Of a stretch of DNA of 64,000 nucleotides, positions 34,601 through 41,895 are shown piece after piece. Origin of the DNA: Marthasterias glacialis. Lineage: Eukaryota; Echinodermata; Asteroidea; Forcipulatida; Asteriidae. The stretch covers positions 1,240,001 through 1,304,000 of the forward strand of contig OU452240.1 in the NCBI GenBank assembly GCA_911728455.2, given 5' to 3'. Under the pieces are notes generated by a model. That model made no database searches and was not told the DNA's origin. It was given only the letters and a program-made list of their open reading frames with translations. Every line of letters starts with the position of its first letter. Position 1 is the first letter of the stretch. The position numbers and the translations under genes were made by a program.

Positions 34601-35230
34601 ATCTGCCTTAACATTCCAGACAAACAAAACCAGGATGAAAACAAAACTGTTGACCAAACAGAAGTCGATGAGAGAGTCTACAGCATCGATGTTCCCAAAG
34701 AACCTCAGAAACCTTCATTATCTAATTTCCCCATCAAACCAGTCAGTATGGAGACCCAAGGTCTCTTAGAGGTCGAAAACTCAAACAATTATTCCTCCGA
34801 GAACAGATCCCCTCATGAAACTGAGACAAGAATGCTAACAGCTCATGAGAATCCTGTAAGGGACCAGCTTTCCTCAGCCACTCCATCTCCGCAGCTTCAT
34901 CGGCCTGAGAAACTTGAACTGATTGGTTCCGTTGTTCCTGCTGATAAAGACGTTCCTGATAATGATTCAGGTCTAGGTACAGCCTCCTCACCTCTACCTG
35001 ACTCCACAGAGAGCATGAGATTTCTACCAGACCCTAGTGAGACCCCTGAGGCTGTTTCTAATTCTGAACTTGATGACCAGAACTTGAGAGCGAAAAGTCA
35101 GCCGTCTGTGTTGGGAAGCTTGTTTGGTCACCTAACAAGATCAGAACCAAGCAGGTGTTACAATGAGGTTCCAGACAGCCCAACGAAAGCCTCCAGAGAG
35201 ATTTGCAGACCCAAGGAGAGTGTCGTTTAG
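7624..35230 (+). CDS. LGR: Leucine-rich-repeat GPCR (LGR), glycoprotein-hormone/bursicon receptor type; 5'-partial, 14 exons
   Basis: Plasma-membrane receptor with an LRR ectodomain for a cystine-knot-type hormone and a rhodopsin-type 7TM domain. Exons: 7624-7695, 11501-11572, 16775-16849, 18311-18526, 19149-19298, 20995-21063, 21338-21409, 22005-22070, 23371-23514, 23988-24059, 25137-25344, 26712-26754, 28776-28907, 33039-35230. They total 3,583 nt, giving 1,193 codons plus stop after one leading base, with no phase conflict. There are 15 LRRs in mostly 72-bp exons, then a Cys-Cys hinge (HCCSY), the PGPFIPC junction, a 7TM with ERF, DFACWAPIAFF and NPFLY motifs, and a long tail. The many LRRs point to type B LGRs (LGR4/5/6, rickets/LGR2). 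The TM sequence (VPRFLICNLAFADFF, PLNSCANPFLY) resembles TSHR/FSHR and bursicon receptors more than LGR4-6. The exact subtype is inference. The signal peptide and first LRRs are not in the recognised part. Confidence 0.9.
8333..8693. mobile_element. TTAA MITE, AAAGCCCCAG family, copy 2
   Basis: Inverted orientation relative to copy 1. The left TTAA is intact; the right end is changed to tttcag. Internal sequence (cattttcaccgttttctcgc) is shared with copy 1. Confidence 0.75.
10707..10850. repeat. Degenerate (ACAA)n simple repeat
   Basis: aaacaaacaaacaaac core with many CA-rich variants. It explains the Cys/Leu/Val-rich open frames on the minus strand. Confidence 0.8.
10999..11240. repeat. ~66-bp tandem repeat, about 4 copies
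   Basis: Units begin TTGGTCATTGCCTTGGTGCC and contain GAAATGTTCCAGAAGCAAC. Single relatives occur near 7262-7330 and, inverted, near 50240-50310. Confidence 0.75.
11501..11572 (+). CDS. LGR: LGR exon: LRR
   Basis: A 72-bp exon, one LRR with core KLVGNHIRTLNEDVF. Acceptor tccttcag and donor gtgagt. Phase 2-2. Confidence 0.9.
13612..13700 (+). repeat. tRNA-Leu-like SINE fragment
   Basis: GTGTCTTGGCCGGGCGGATA resembles the A-box region of the element at 50441-50830. The B box and body are missing here. Confidence 0.5.
16438..16617. mobile_element. MITE, ATAGACCTTTATCATGG family, copy 1
   Basis: About 180 bp; left end TAGGCCTTTATCATGGTGCG, right end ATGATGAAGGTCTAT. Internally CCATCCTGATTTTC pairs with a later ACCAAGATGG. 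A close copy is at 18737-18918. Confidence 0.75.
16775..16849 (+). CDS. LGR: LGR exon: LRR, 75 bp
   Basis: One LRR (DLQLNLFQKPPSKALHPDL) in a 75-bp exon, one codon longer than the usual 72. Acceptor ttccacag and donor gtaagt. Phase 2-2. The extra residue lies in the convex part of the repeat. Confidence 0.87.
16982..17143. mobile_element. Palindromic MITE, CACTAGGTGGCAGCAGAC family
   Basis: CACTAGGTGGCAGCAGACGT near the left and GTCTGCTGCCACCTAGCGTT near the right form a long inverted repeat. A second copy, interrupted, is at about 62130-62570. Confidence 0.7.
17396..17720. repeat. Degenerate minisatellite (GGTTTTGGACCTCCAGAAC)
   Basis: About ten imperfect units of 24-30 bp, all with TTTTGGACCT-like cores. 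Confidence 0.65.
17852..17997. mobile_element. Fold-back MITE, CCAATTTCATAGAGCTGCTTA family
   Basis: Ends GGACCCAATTTCATTGAGCT and AGCTCTATGAAATTGGACCC are complementary. Relatives at 24807-25064, 47862-48108 and about 61335-61540. Confidence 0.75.
18001..18338 (+). repeat. Tandem triplication of an intron 3' end plus exon start
   Basis: Units start CTCAGAACTAAAGG at 18001, 18118 and 18239 (periods 117 and 121). Each contains tctctcgacag|AAACTTGAACAGCA, so acceptor-like sites lie at 18072, 18194 and 18310. Only the third leads into the full 216-bp LRR exon. Confidence 0.9.
18311..18526 (+). CDS. LGR: LGR exon: three fused LRRs
   Basis: A 216-bp exon, exactly 3 x 72, with three consecutive LRRs (starts NLNSNYIEDFPG, SVEGNRLGQIPTEA, LLSSNAITMVQDYAF). 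The two introns expected between them are absent. The acceptor tctcgacag is the third of three near-identical copies made by a tandem duplication just upstream. Donor gtgagt. Confidence 0.9.
18737..18918. mobile_element. MITE, ATAGACCTTTATCATGG family, copy 2
   Basis: TATAGACCTTTATCATGGTG at the left, GGTAAAGGTCTAT at the right. The body is nearly identical to the 16438 copy. Confidence 0.8.
19149..19298 (+). CDS. LGR: LGR exon: two LRRs, 150 bp
   Basis: Two LRRs: SLNNNSIQLIAAHAFSG (24 residues) and DFRYNYHRIKNIEQGAF (26 residues). Acceptor ttttctag and donor gtgagt. Phase 2-2. Against LGR5, about two repeats expected here seem to be missing or merged before the FPDL repeat; this comparison is from memory. 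Confidence 0.9.
19850..20095. mobile_element. Two adjacent fold-back elements (AGTCCTAACTTA family)
   Basis: Repeated AGGACTAGTCCTAA-type palindromes. Both halves are bordered by forms of TGGATTTCACAAAG or its complement. Very high hairpin potential. Confidence 0.65.
20476..20855. mobile_element. Two back-to-back inverted-repeat elements
   Basis: First element about 20478-20706: GCGCAAGATGGGGAACT versus CCCATCTTGCGCCGGCGCTC. Second about 20707-20855: GGCCGTTTACGAAACCATGG versus TGATTTCGTAAACGGCC. A relative of the second is at about 38078-38230. Confidence 0.65.
20995..21063 (+). CDS. LGR: LGR exon: short LRR with FPDLSGT motif
   Basis: A 69-bp exon with EFPDLSGTTNLLRL, matching the FPDLTGTANLESL repeat typical of type B LGRs (known family feature). 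Acceptor ttccccag and donor gtaagc. This is one of the better arguments for type B. Confidence 0.9.
21338..21409 (+). CDS. LGR: LGR exon: LRR
   Basis: A 72-bp exon; core AIDRCSLTSIPTTFCDGMQN, the equivalent of the LGR5 repeat with LPQTVC. Acceptor tttgcag and donor gtaagt. It is followed closely by a 73-79-bp minisatellite. Confidence 0.9.
21465..21937. repeat. 72-79-bp minisatellite, about 7 copies
   Basis: Units share TCATTCCAATCCTCTAGTTT and GGTACATCATTGGTTTTTGG. It fills most of the intron between exons 21338-21409 and 22005-22070. Confidence 0.85.
22005..22070 (+). CDS. LGR: LGR exon: 66-bp LRR
   Basis: DLHNNKIESLPRFSNCSSLQ, a 22-residue repeat in a 66-bp exon, parallel to the short SYNLLEDLPSFSVC repeat of LGR5. 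Acceptor tgttacag and donor gtaagt. Confidence 0.9.
22205..22585. mobile_element. Full-length fold-back MITE (381 bp), copy 1
   Basis: Begins TACTCTCTTAATGTAAAAGA, ends with the complement CTTTTACATTAAGAGAGTA. Nearly the whole element is one long inverted repeat rich in GAGTGAAA/TTTCACTC. Copies at 26169-26546 and 28282-28660. Confidence 0.9.
22586..23370 (+). other. Remainder of LGR intron
   Basis: No exon or well-defined element recognised. 23158-23345 shares phrases (CCACAGAGGTGAAAGGCAG) with 19535-19555 and 20375-20395, so it is probably another dispersed repeat. Confidence 0.4.
23371..23514 (+). CDS. LGR: LGR exon: two fused LRRs
   Basis: A 144-bp exon, exactly 2 x 72, with NLNLNSISSLEGKPFQGL and SLGENAIERITADSFVGL. 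Acceptor cccaacag and donor gtgagt. Phase 2-2. Confidence 0.9.
23988..24059 (+). CDS. LGR: LGR exon: LRR
   Basis: A 72-bp exon; DLSYNAIDEIDERAFIPFK. Acceptor cttctgcag and donor gtaagc. Confidence 0.9.
24807..25064. mobile_element. Fold-back MITE, CCAATTTCATAGAGCTGCTTA family
   Basis: Left GGGCCCAATTTCATAGAGCT, right AGCGCTATGAAATTGGGCC. It lies in the intron before exon 25137-25344. Confidence 0.75.
25137..25344 (+). CDS. LGR: LGR exon: last LRR and start of hinge
   Basis: A 208-bp exon: last repeat HLNGNRFPFLPTAGLDRL, a C-cap segment, then SSYPYHCCSYISL. The paired cysteines match the conserved hinge Cys-Cys of glycoprotein hormone receptors and LGR5 (YQCCAF). Acceptor cttgtag; donor gtaagt in phase 0. 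A TTAA-flanked MITE begins only 10 nt into the next intron. Confidence 0.9.
25355..25750. mobile_element. TTAA-flanked MITE, AAAGGTATTGCATACGTTTGG family
   Basis: Starts TTAAAGGTATTGCATACG; ends AAGGTATACTTTGCCTTTAA. Inverted-repeat ends with TTAA borders. It starts 10 nt after the donor of exon 25137-25344. Internal palindrome GAGAAGCGTTATGGCC / GGCCGTAACGCTTCTC. Confidence 0.75.
25807..26113. mobile_element. TTAA MITE, AAAGCCCCAG family, copy 3
   Basis: TTAAAGCCCCAGCACAACAT at the left and ATGTTGAACTGGGGCTTTAA at the right. Confidence 0.8.
26169..26546. mobile_element. Full-length fold-back MITE, copy 2
   Basis: 378 bp, same family as 22205-22585. The palindrome is so complete that 87-codon open frames on both strands encode nearly the same peptide. 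Confidence 0.9.
26712..26754 (+). CDS. LGR: LGR hinge micro-exon (43 nt)
   Basis: 43 nt, phase 0 in and phase 1 out, encoding ISENITWPSSYDYQ then the first base of a Gly codon. It contains an N-glycosylation sequon (NIT) and a YDY in acidic context. Its neighbours join exactly in frame, but no homology supports it alone. Confidence 0.75.
26755..28281 (+). other. LGR intron, 5' part
   Basis: About 26880-27060 resembles about 24260-24410 (TGACTTGACAAAGCTAAGAG versus TTGAGTTGACAAAGCCAAGA), so it is a dispersed repeat. About 28205-28275 is a fragment of the AAAGCCCCAG MITE cut by the next fold-back element. No exon seen. Confidence 0.5.
28282..28660. mobile_element. Full-length fold-back MITE, copy 3
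   Basis: 379 bp; ends TACTCTCTTAATGTAAAAGA and TCACATTAAGAGAGTA. It lies 116 bp upstream of hinge exon 28776-28907. Confidence 0.9.
28776..28907 (+). CDS. LGR: LGR hinge exon
   Basis: 132 nt, phase 1-1. Acidic Tyr-containing GLYDDWLDSYWE, sequons NLS and NIS, and SCSPRPG, which precedes PFIPC in the next exon. This matches the CSPKPDAFNPC-type end of hormone receptor hinges. Acceptor acatacag and donor gtaaac. Confidence 0.88.
29012..29185. mobile_element. MITE, AGCAAGTTCGATCAA family, copy 1
   Basis: Ends GAGCAAGTTCGATCAAGGAC and TTGGTCCTTTATCGAACTTG form inverted repeats. The other copy at about 54143-54470 is interrupted by a second element. Confidence 0.7.
29290..32975 (+). repeat. ~55-bp minisatellite array (about 65 units) in the LGR intron before the 7TM exon
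   Basis: Consensus segments in order: AGCAAGGGGTAAGCCTTGTG, TTTTTAGTCAAAATTCATCA, AAAATATGAAAAAAT. Most units have GCAAGG/CCTTGC (or CAAGG/CCTTG) hairpin arms around GGTAAG. The ends are degenerate and the middle (30.2-32.3 kb) is homogeneous. It fills about 90% of intron 28908-33038, in the same strand sense throughout. Confidence 0.95.
33039..35230 (+). CDS. LGR: LGR terminal exon: 7TM domain and long cytoplasmic tail
   Basis: About 730 codons without introns. PFIPC junction, TM1 with GN, TM2 NLAFADFF, TM3 Cys in SCSLAGF and ERF (DRY equivalent), ECL2 Cys in FPVCLP, TM6 FTDFACWAPIAFF, TM7 PLNSCANPFLY. After FKKDCK comes a Ser/Thr/Pro-rich tail of about 445 residues, far longer than TSHR or LGR5 tails. 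It carries basic patches (KVRRKFSIPF), DSGLGT and a C-terminal ESVV that fits a class I PDZ ligand. Upstream in-frame Met codons lie in the intron; the acceptor tttttcag decides the exon start. Confidence 0.96.
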
Positions 35231-35935
35231 CATCTTATCATCATCAATCGTGAAACGTTGTGTTCCTACCTGTGGAATGAAACACTCTTAAACCATCTGA
35301 AGGAACTCAAACGTCAGAAGGGTGATATCCTTCTCTAATCTTGTACCAAGAATTGACCTGTTTTCGGGGACACTAATTGTTCAGGACACCTGTTGGATTG
35401 ACTCTATCCACCTCACAATTTGCAGGAGGTTGCTTCTTGCAAGTCTTGGACCAACAGATAAGACAGAACCTCTGCTGTTTCAAAGTTCTAGGGAGATGAC
35501 TTTGAGGAGATCCAGTTGATGTCAAGGTAGAAGGGTTGGCGACACTTGCAACAAGACATCAGACAATCCAGTCGATGGAAGGTAGACTTTTGACGACACT
35601 TGCACAAAGGGGTAATGTAATCAAGAAATCTGTGGACGAGAGAAAACACCAACCTGTCAATTTCAGTGACTTTTGGTCAGAATTGCCTTCATTTGTTTCA
35701 CAATTAATTGTAACATTTTTTCAGGAAACAGGGTATTAAATCTTTGAGTTGAAACTTCAAAGTCAAACTATCAATTATAAATTATCTTAAAATTCCAAAT
35801 TCGCGCAGAACAAATTAAATAAGCCGTTTGCGAGTTAGAATTGAATGATGTCTGGTTCGGTCACACGTGATTGCTCAATTAGCTATATAAACAAACACCC
35901 ATATACAGTTCTCAATAAAATGACCAGTCTTTGCT
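35231..35935 (+). other. LGR 3' UTR
   Basis: Non-coding sequence after TAG at 35228-35230, up to the first good AATAAA. No element recognised inside. The end point is inferred. Confidence 0.6.
35914..35919 (+). terminator. Candidate polyadenylation signal AATAAA (LGR)
   Basis: Canonical AATAAA about 0.7 kb after the LGR stop, followed by a T/G-rich stretch (ccagtctttgctgatctggt). Confidence 0.6.
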
Positions 35936-35994
35936 GATCTGGTGGGACTAATTCAAAAGCTTGTCCCAAACCATGTGACAAAGGAACACTGAAT

Positions 35995-36120
35995 GCTAGA
36001 TGTTAATTTTTGCATCAGGGATAAAGAATATTATTTGTAATGCATCGGGGATAAATAAAGCGCTGAACACACATCAGTGTGTGTAATATTCTTTATCCCC
36101 GATGCAAAAATTAACATCTA
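35995..36120. repeat. Inverted repeat (hairpin) next to a SINE
   Basis: TAGATGTTAATTTTTGCATC at the left pairs with GATGCAAAAATTAACATCTA at the right, with a second arm GGGATAAAGAAT/ATTCTTTATCCC. Confidence 0.75.
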
Positions 36121-36171
36121 TCATAATGGTTGCGGTACCCGCTGCCAATAGGGTTCAAACTGCCTCTAGCT

Positions 36172-36350
36172 GCCGGGCAGTCTCGGTAGTCTAGTTGGTA
36201 AGACATCTGTTCTAGAATGGCAGGAGTCGTGGGTTCGAATCCCACCCCAGGAAAAATGCCTGTGATATTTTTCACATGACTCGGGAAAGTACTGAGTATA
36301 CAGTGCTTAACACACATCGGTGTATGGGTAAAACACTACAAATAACACTG
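36172..36350 (+). mobile_element. tRNA-derived SINE, copy 1
   Basis: A-box-like TAGTCTAGTTGGTAAG and B box GGTTCGAATCC, then a shared tail GAGTATACAGTGCTTAACAC. Copies at 39527-39690 and 47327-47490. Confidence 0.75.
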
Positions 36351-38444
36351 AATGTATTCTGATAAATTCAAATTTAGCATTCACTTGTTATTACTAGGCA
36401 TTGTAACAGACTTCATTCAAATCTAACTTGCAATTGACTTATTTGCTAAACGAAAAGGTACAAACTATCAATGACAAACAAACAAAAACAAACATCATGC
36501 TAAGCAAATGTAATTTGCTGAGCATTTTTTAACAGACAATTACATGTACGTGATAATGTTGTAATGATATTGGGCACCAGCTGATGCTGCCTAGTACCAA
36601 CAATCTTAAAGCTTTGCAAGCTTTGAGGCAGAGAGAGATTAAAAGACATAATGTGTTCTTAAAGTTGTTGTTGCGGTTCGACGATGACTCGCGTTATATT
36701 GACTGTATATTTTCACCCATTTTTCTGAATGATGGTCTTGACTTAATATGTTGGAATCTGTTACTGATAGTAAAAAAAAATTGTCTTAATCTCAAATAAT
36801 CAATCGTTAAAATGTATAAACTGTAACAAATAATTGTACAAATTATTTATAAAAACTGCTATTCCAAAGGTATGGCGTAATTCCATTGTATAATAATTAT
36901 TGAAAAGTATTTAACAAGTTAAAAAACAACCATTCAGTTTTAAACCACCGATATTTTTTACATGTACGATGTGTCTGGGGTTAGAAGAATTGTTAATTTG
37001 TTTGGTCTGTAAACTTAAATTTAGATGGTAGCGCTTGAAAATGTCGTCTACTTGTCAAAAAATGTTGCTTTAAAAGCAGCGAGATTTATGAAATTTATGG
37101 GTGTTTCAGATAAGTATTAAAAATCCACAGGGTCAAAAAATATCATCTACCTACAAGAAAGAACAGCTGTTATATTTTAAATTAATTAATGGTGCCTTTT
37201 TTATTCAATGTGAAACTATAGTTCTCTGTATGATAAATTGGTTATTAATGGAAATATTTTGCGGGGAGAATGTTTAAAGCGTTAGAGATAGGCAGTGTCC
37301 AAATTGCCAGCTGCGGCTATTGCCATTGCTAAGCTTAGCCTATAGTTCAGCACATGTTAACTTGTTGGTTAAGCCGCAGTCTCTAATTGGGATAAGGCTA
37401 GAGTAATGGTTCTGTAACAGGTGCTTCTTGTTACAGAGCACCACCTAGAGCTTGGAAGAGGTCATTTGCAAGGAAGAACGTCCGTAACAACAATGCATGA
37501 AGAAATTTGAGCTTCGTGTGGTAAAAAGAATTTCCAAAGCCTGAGATATAAACATTGTTCTTACGCACCTCTTGGTGGCACTCTGTATTCTGGATCGCTG
37601 GAATTAAATCGGAGTATGATTTGGCTTCTAAAAGTGCTATTTTCAGAAGGAAATGAAATGTAGCAATGTAGACGTTGCAAAGAATGTTTTCCTTGTAACT
37701 CATTTCAACATACTTAATTCATGTACAAACATAACATGAAAATTCCTGTAGACTATTTATTGTAGTGTACAACTTCTTTGTATTATAAAAATCAGTAGCA
37801 ATTATGCATGTTTTTGGAGTAATTTTCAAAAGTTTACGCAACATTAAAAGCTGTGTTCTTGTGGATCGAAGCCCCCCGTTCAGATGTAAATAATAAAACA
37901 ATATATTTTTCCTATAAATCAAAGCTCGTAAAATATGAATAAATTACGCACGATAAAATTGGCAATCTCCGGGTAATTTGGCATATTTAATCTTTAATTT
38001 GCCGGGGGGCATTTGTTGGTTTTGCGAAAAACTGGTGCTGTGAAATTGTCAGATGCCAAAGTGATTGGTTAAAGTTGAGGCCTGGCGTTTTCGAAACCAC
38101 AGCTTTAGTTTGGGCTCTGGCTTAGGGTCCGTCTGCCAGTATGAAGTCCCATAGCAGAAGCGCACGCTTTCAAAATAACTAACGGAGCCTAAACCACAGC
38201 CATAGCCGAAAGCCATGGTTTCAAAAATGGCATATGTATCTACAAAATAACTTACCATTCTTATTTCAGTAGTGGTTTTCTTGTATTTCTCTCAAATCCA
38301 CGTCAGATCTTTTGTTGAAAGTAGAGACTTAAGATCCGTAACTCACTGTATGGAACATGTAATAACAGGTTTCTGTATTAATTAGAGAAACAGATGCATA
38401 TAATGAAATTCAGTCATTAAAAACGAGGGCGTGATTTCAGCAAT
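36351..38444. other. Intergenic, AT-rich
   Basis: About 37290-37400 is a weak palindrome around CAGCTGCGGCTATTGCC, related to about 59725-59810. About 38078-38230 is an inverted-repeat element (CGAAACCACAGCTTTAG / AAGCCATGGTTTCAAAA). No coding signal. Confidence 0.5.
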
Positions 38445-38814
38445 TAGACCCCTCTCATCACTGACGTCACATTTCTATAGCAACACAGGAGGTCTGCCAT
38501 TTTGGATTACTCTCCCAGGGGTGTGAGTGGCCACAAACAAAACAAGCTGAAACAGCTAGAAAATGGCCGAAATTTCAAAAGTTCCCATAGTTTTGCACAG
38601 AGCAGGTGTACAAAAAGCTGAAATTCAGAGTAAAAATCTAAACAAAAAAGCTGGAATCGGCTTAAAAGCTGAATTCTCACACCCCTGTCTGCCCATATAT
38701 GGTATGTTACGTTTCTTAGCCACATGTTCGAGCAGTTCTAGTAACGTGACCTGCACCTGTACGTACTCCAGTGTGAGGAGCCATAAAATAGTGACATCAT
38801 CTGAGAGGGGTCTA
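38445..38814. mobile_element. MITE with ends TAGACCCCTCTCAT, host of a nested MITE
   Basis: Left TAGACCCCTCTCATCACTGA; right CATCTGAGAGGGGTCTA. Interrupted by 38516-38687. Confidence 0.7.
38516..38687. mobile_element. MITE, CAGGGGTGTGAG family, copy 2 (nested)
   Basis: CAGGGGTGTGAGTGGCC at the left and GAATTCTCACACCCCTG at the right. It lies inside element 38445-38814. Confidence 0.7.
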
Positions 38815-40397
38815 TACTAAGCCTAGAGGGGATTGAGACAAGGAGCTGGTCTTAACTGAAGGGTAAAAATGTGATGTCACAAAGGACTGTTGCAAGTCTT
38901 GCTCATTTTTTAATGTAAACGTGCGCCACGTTTTCCCCTTCAAATGTTTAAGCAATAAAAGTACCAGGCTTGCAACATTCCAGCTGATCAGCTGATTTCC
39001 TCATTTTTGTTTCCTCAGCTGTGTCATTGAAAATTGAAAACAAAGTACGAAGCATTGCTGTACCTGGCACTTTGTCTCTTTTCTTTATTATTAGTAGTAG
39101 TAGTATTTTTTTTGTTTATTGATAAGCTGTTAGTTACATGCCTGGTACAAGTCTGAGAGAAGTTCCCAAAAATATTTGAATAAGGACATGTCTTGCAGTC
39201 TATGCAAATCACAAAGGAAACAGAGCAGACTCATGTGAAATTTGCCAATGAGGCGATCTTAATGATGTCAAAATACCAATTATTACCATGGCAATGGTTT
39301 AAACAAATCTTAAGATGAGTTTTGGTTTTCAGTGAAATCAAGCTGAGGGGTTTGGCATAAAGCTTGGCAGACCAATGTCACAGGTAGCTGTATTGAGTTA
39401 CCATAAACTGTAAGAATCGGACGGATTTAGGAATTCAGGTCTTGAACATGTCTTGAAGGACTTGGCTATCTTCTACAAAAGAGCATTTTGATGGGGAAAG
39501 GCAGGATTCTAACTCCCCCCTCTCATCACCGGGCACGCTAGGTGGTACAGAGGTTAAGACATCTGCTCAAGAATGCTAGGGTTGTGGGTTCGAATCCCAC
39601 CGGAGTAGTCTGTGGAATGGGAAAGTGCAGAGTGCACAGTCCTTATCACACATCAGTGTTAGGGTGAAACCAAACCAAAACAAATAATTGGGAGATGTAA
39701 AGTATTTAGGGTGCACCACAGTTGAGCAAGACGTACCTACATCAGCTACCATGGGTGCTGGGGCCTGGGTGTTAAAACAAAAGTCTTAAGTGATAATAAA
39801 GCTGATGGACAAGTTGGTGTTTTAGAGTTAACGTGATTGAAACGGGTGAGGAGTGTGCAAATGAGACAGGAGGAGAAAACGTTCTGGAAAAAAAACCAGA
39901 ATGACAGAAATATTTTTGAAGAAACTTTTAGAGAAATTACAGCACGGACTCGGCTTGGTAGCTTTAATTGTTTGAAACTCAATTCTACAAAGCCGATAGT
40001 TGTAATTCAAGTTTGTGTTGAGGGCGGTAGCCTTTTTTCCGATGTATACTGTCATGTGTGATTAACCCTCCTACTGTTTGACCATTCAATATAATCCACT
40101 GTGGTTTTGAACTATTGATGCACCATGTCAGCCTGCAATGTGATATCATGCGGTGAATGCATCTGCACAGTACAGATAGTTATGTGAACAGTTGCTCCAC
40201 CAAACGCAGTGGAGTAAAATGGTTTTGAATGGTTAGCCAACTCATTGACAAAATTAATGATACTGGGAGTTGGAGGGTTAATAGTGAATGAGTGTTTATC
40301 CTTCTGGTGCGTGATGCAACTCCACTGTAAAGCTTTTACCACAATTATCACATTATCTCCTATTACCAGAAGCCCGCAGGAAATGCACTGAGCTTTT
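38815..40397. other. Intergenic
   Basis: Contains a SINE copy (39527-39690). Otherwise AT-rich sequence without recognisable genes. Related phrases CCTCCTACTGT/TGACCA...CACTGTGGTTTTGAA occur here (about 40067-40112) and at about 49573-49617. Confidence 0.45.
39527..39690 (+). mobile_element. tRNA-derived SINE, copy 2
   Basis: CTAGGTGGTACAGAGGTTAA (A-box region), GGTTCGAATCCCACC (B box), and tail GAGTGCACAGTCCTTATCAC. Confidence 0.75.
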
Positions 40398-40405
40398 CTT
40401 TCAGG

Positions 40406-40678
40406 CAGCGCCGTAACTAGGGTAAAGTTTTAGGGGGGGCACAAGAGGGGGGGGCACCATTTTTCCTAGGGGGCACTTTTGACCAATTAAAACTGTAGTT
40501 TCCATGTTTAATTCCTAAACAAGCCCCTTTTCAGCGGTCTTATGAAACTTGAAAACATTGAAATTACTACATAAAAGCTCATAAAATGTAACAATTGATT
40601 CTGGTAATTTGTAATCTCAAAAGTCCAGATTTCAAATGGGGGGACGGGGGCACGGACATCAGTTTTGTTACACCACTG
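40406..40678. mobile_element. hAT-type MITE with perfect 8-bp target duplication
   Basis: Left end CAGCGCCGTAACTAG and right end GTTACACCACTG are inverted repeats. CTTTCAGG flanks both sides exactly (40398-40405 and 40679-40686). An 8-bp duplication with CAG-type termini is characteristic of the hAT superfamily. Confidence 0.88.
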
Positions 40679-40826
40679 CTTTCAGGATTTATGTAAAGAC
40701 AAAACTATGTATTGGACTTTACATATATTCTGCGAAGACTCTGGATATTTGTTAGAATTCTGTCATAGGAAATGCCCTTGAATGAAGAAACAAGAGATTT
40801 TTGGGTAAAATTGCACACAAATGTAC

Positions 40827-41040
40827 TTGTGTCCTTGAGCAAGACACTTAGCCATTGTTGCTTCGTCCTTCAGATGGGACATAGAGTTATTGGCCCTGTG
40901 TGTTGTGTAGTGGCATAAAAGTACCCAGTACACTTGTCATTAAGAGAGGGGGTTTGCCCTGGTGTTATCTGGTATGGTTGGCTGCAGATTGCAACAAAGT
41001 TGGTAATAAAGGATGATGAGAGCTTACATGGTCTGGTTTC
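40827..41040 (+). repeat. SINE body fragment
   Basis: CTTGTGTCCTTGAGCAAGAC and CCTTCAGATGGGACATAGAG match the body of the element at 50441-50830. The tRNA-like head is missing. A shorter fragment is at about 24165-24240. Confidence 0.7.
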
Positions 41041-41589
41041 CCTGTCACGAAGGTCCTACCACTTGAGATTATCTTCATGACCTCCTTGAAGAAACAGTGC
41101 ATCTGTACATGGATGAGAATAAATGGAAGATGAAGCAACAAGACTGGTGTGTGTGGTGTGAAAGGTTTCAAGGAAATGACCAAGGGCCGGTTTTCTAAAG
41201 CATTCTACTAGATAGCACATTTTGTGCTTTACTATTGCAGAGAAATGTGTGAGAGCAAAAGTATGTTTCAAATTGCACAACAAATTGTCAAATTGCACAG
41301 GAAAATTTATGGTACCGGTAAGCTTTCGTAAACGCTGCGTCGCCTTAAATGCACACTACACTGTAAAACACAGGGGGACATTCAGACACCCAAAATGGCG
41401 CTACCAAGAGTATTGTAATGATGACGTCGGGTGAATTGGGTCAAGATGTTTTGTGAAACACGGCCTAAGGTCTGTAGGCTGAAGAATGAAAGAGAGATGA
41501 CAGTGAAGTATACAGACGACAGTTTTGAGTTGAGATGTCTTCAAATTGAATTTTTAGGAAACCAGCAGTAGCAGTTTTTTTTGCAAATA

Positions 41590-41895
41590 ATCGTACCTTG
41601 TCTTGATTCAAAGCGAGTAAAGCATACTGGAAGCAGTTGCTTTGTAAACATTGCTAATGTTTTACACTATATTGATTCAAAGGCAGTGAATGAAGAAGGA
41701 ACGCAAATATTACCGATGCACACCAGCAGCAGTTGCTTCAGAACATTACCAATGCTGCTGCACACTCTTTATTCAAAGAGAGCGAGTGACCAAAGGGCGT
41801 CGGTCTTACCGATGCTGTACTTTATCTTGTTTCAAAGAGAGTAATCCAAACCAGCAGCAGTTGTTTTGCCAACATTACCAATTCCCTACTTAATC
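41590..41895. repeat. Degenerate ~80-95-bp tandem repeat
   Basis: About four units share GATTCAAAG, CAGCAGTTG and ACATTACCAATG-like phrases. No sustained open frame. Confidence 0.5.

Noticed and set aside
36172..36250. Possible functional tRNA gene
   Set aside because: A-box-like and B-box sequences are present, but the same tRNA-like head plus shared tail recurs at 39527 and 47327, so it is a SINE. No good cloverleaf was seen.
41581..41893. Open frames with repeated SSCF/NIANVL-like peptides
   Set aside because: They follow a degenerate tandem repeat and contain no conserved domain.
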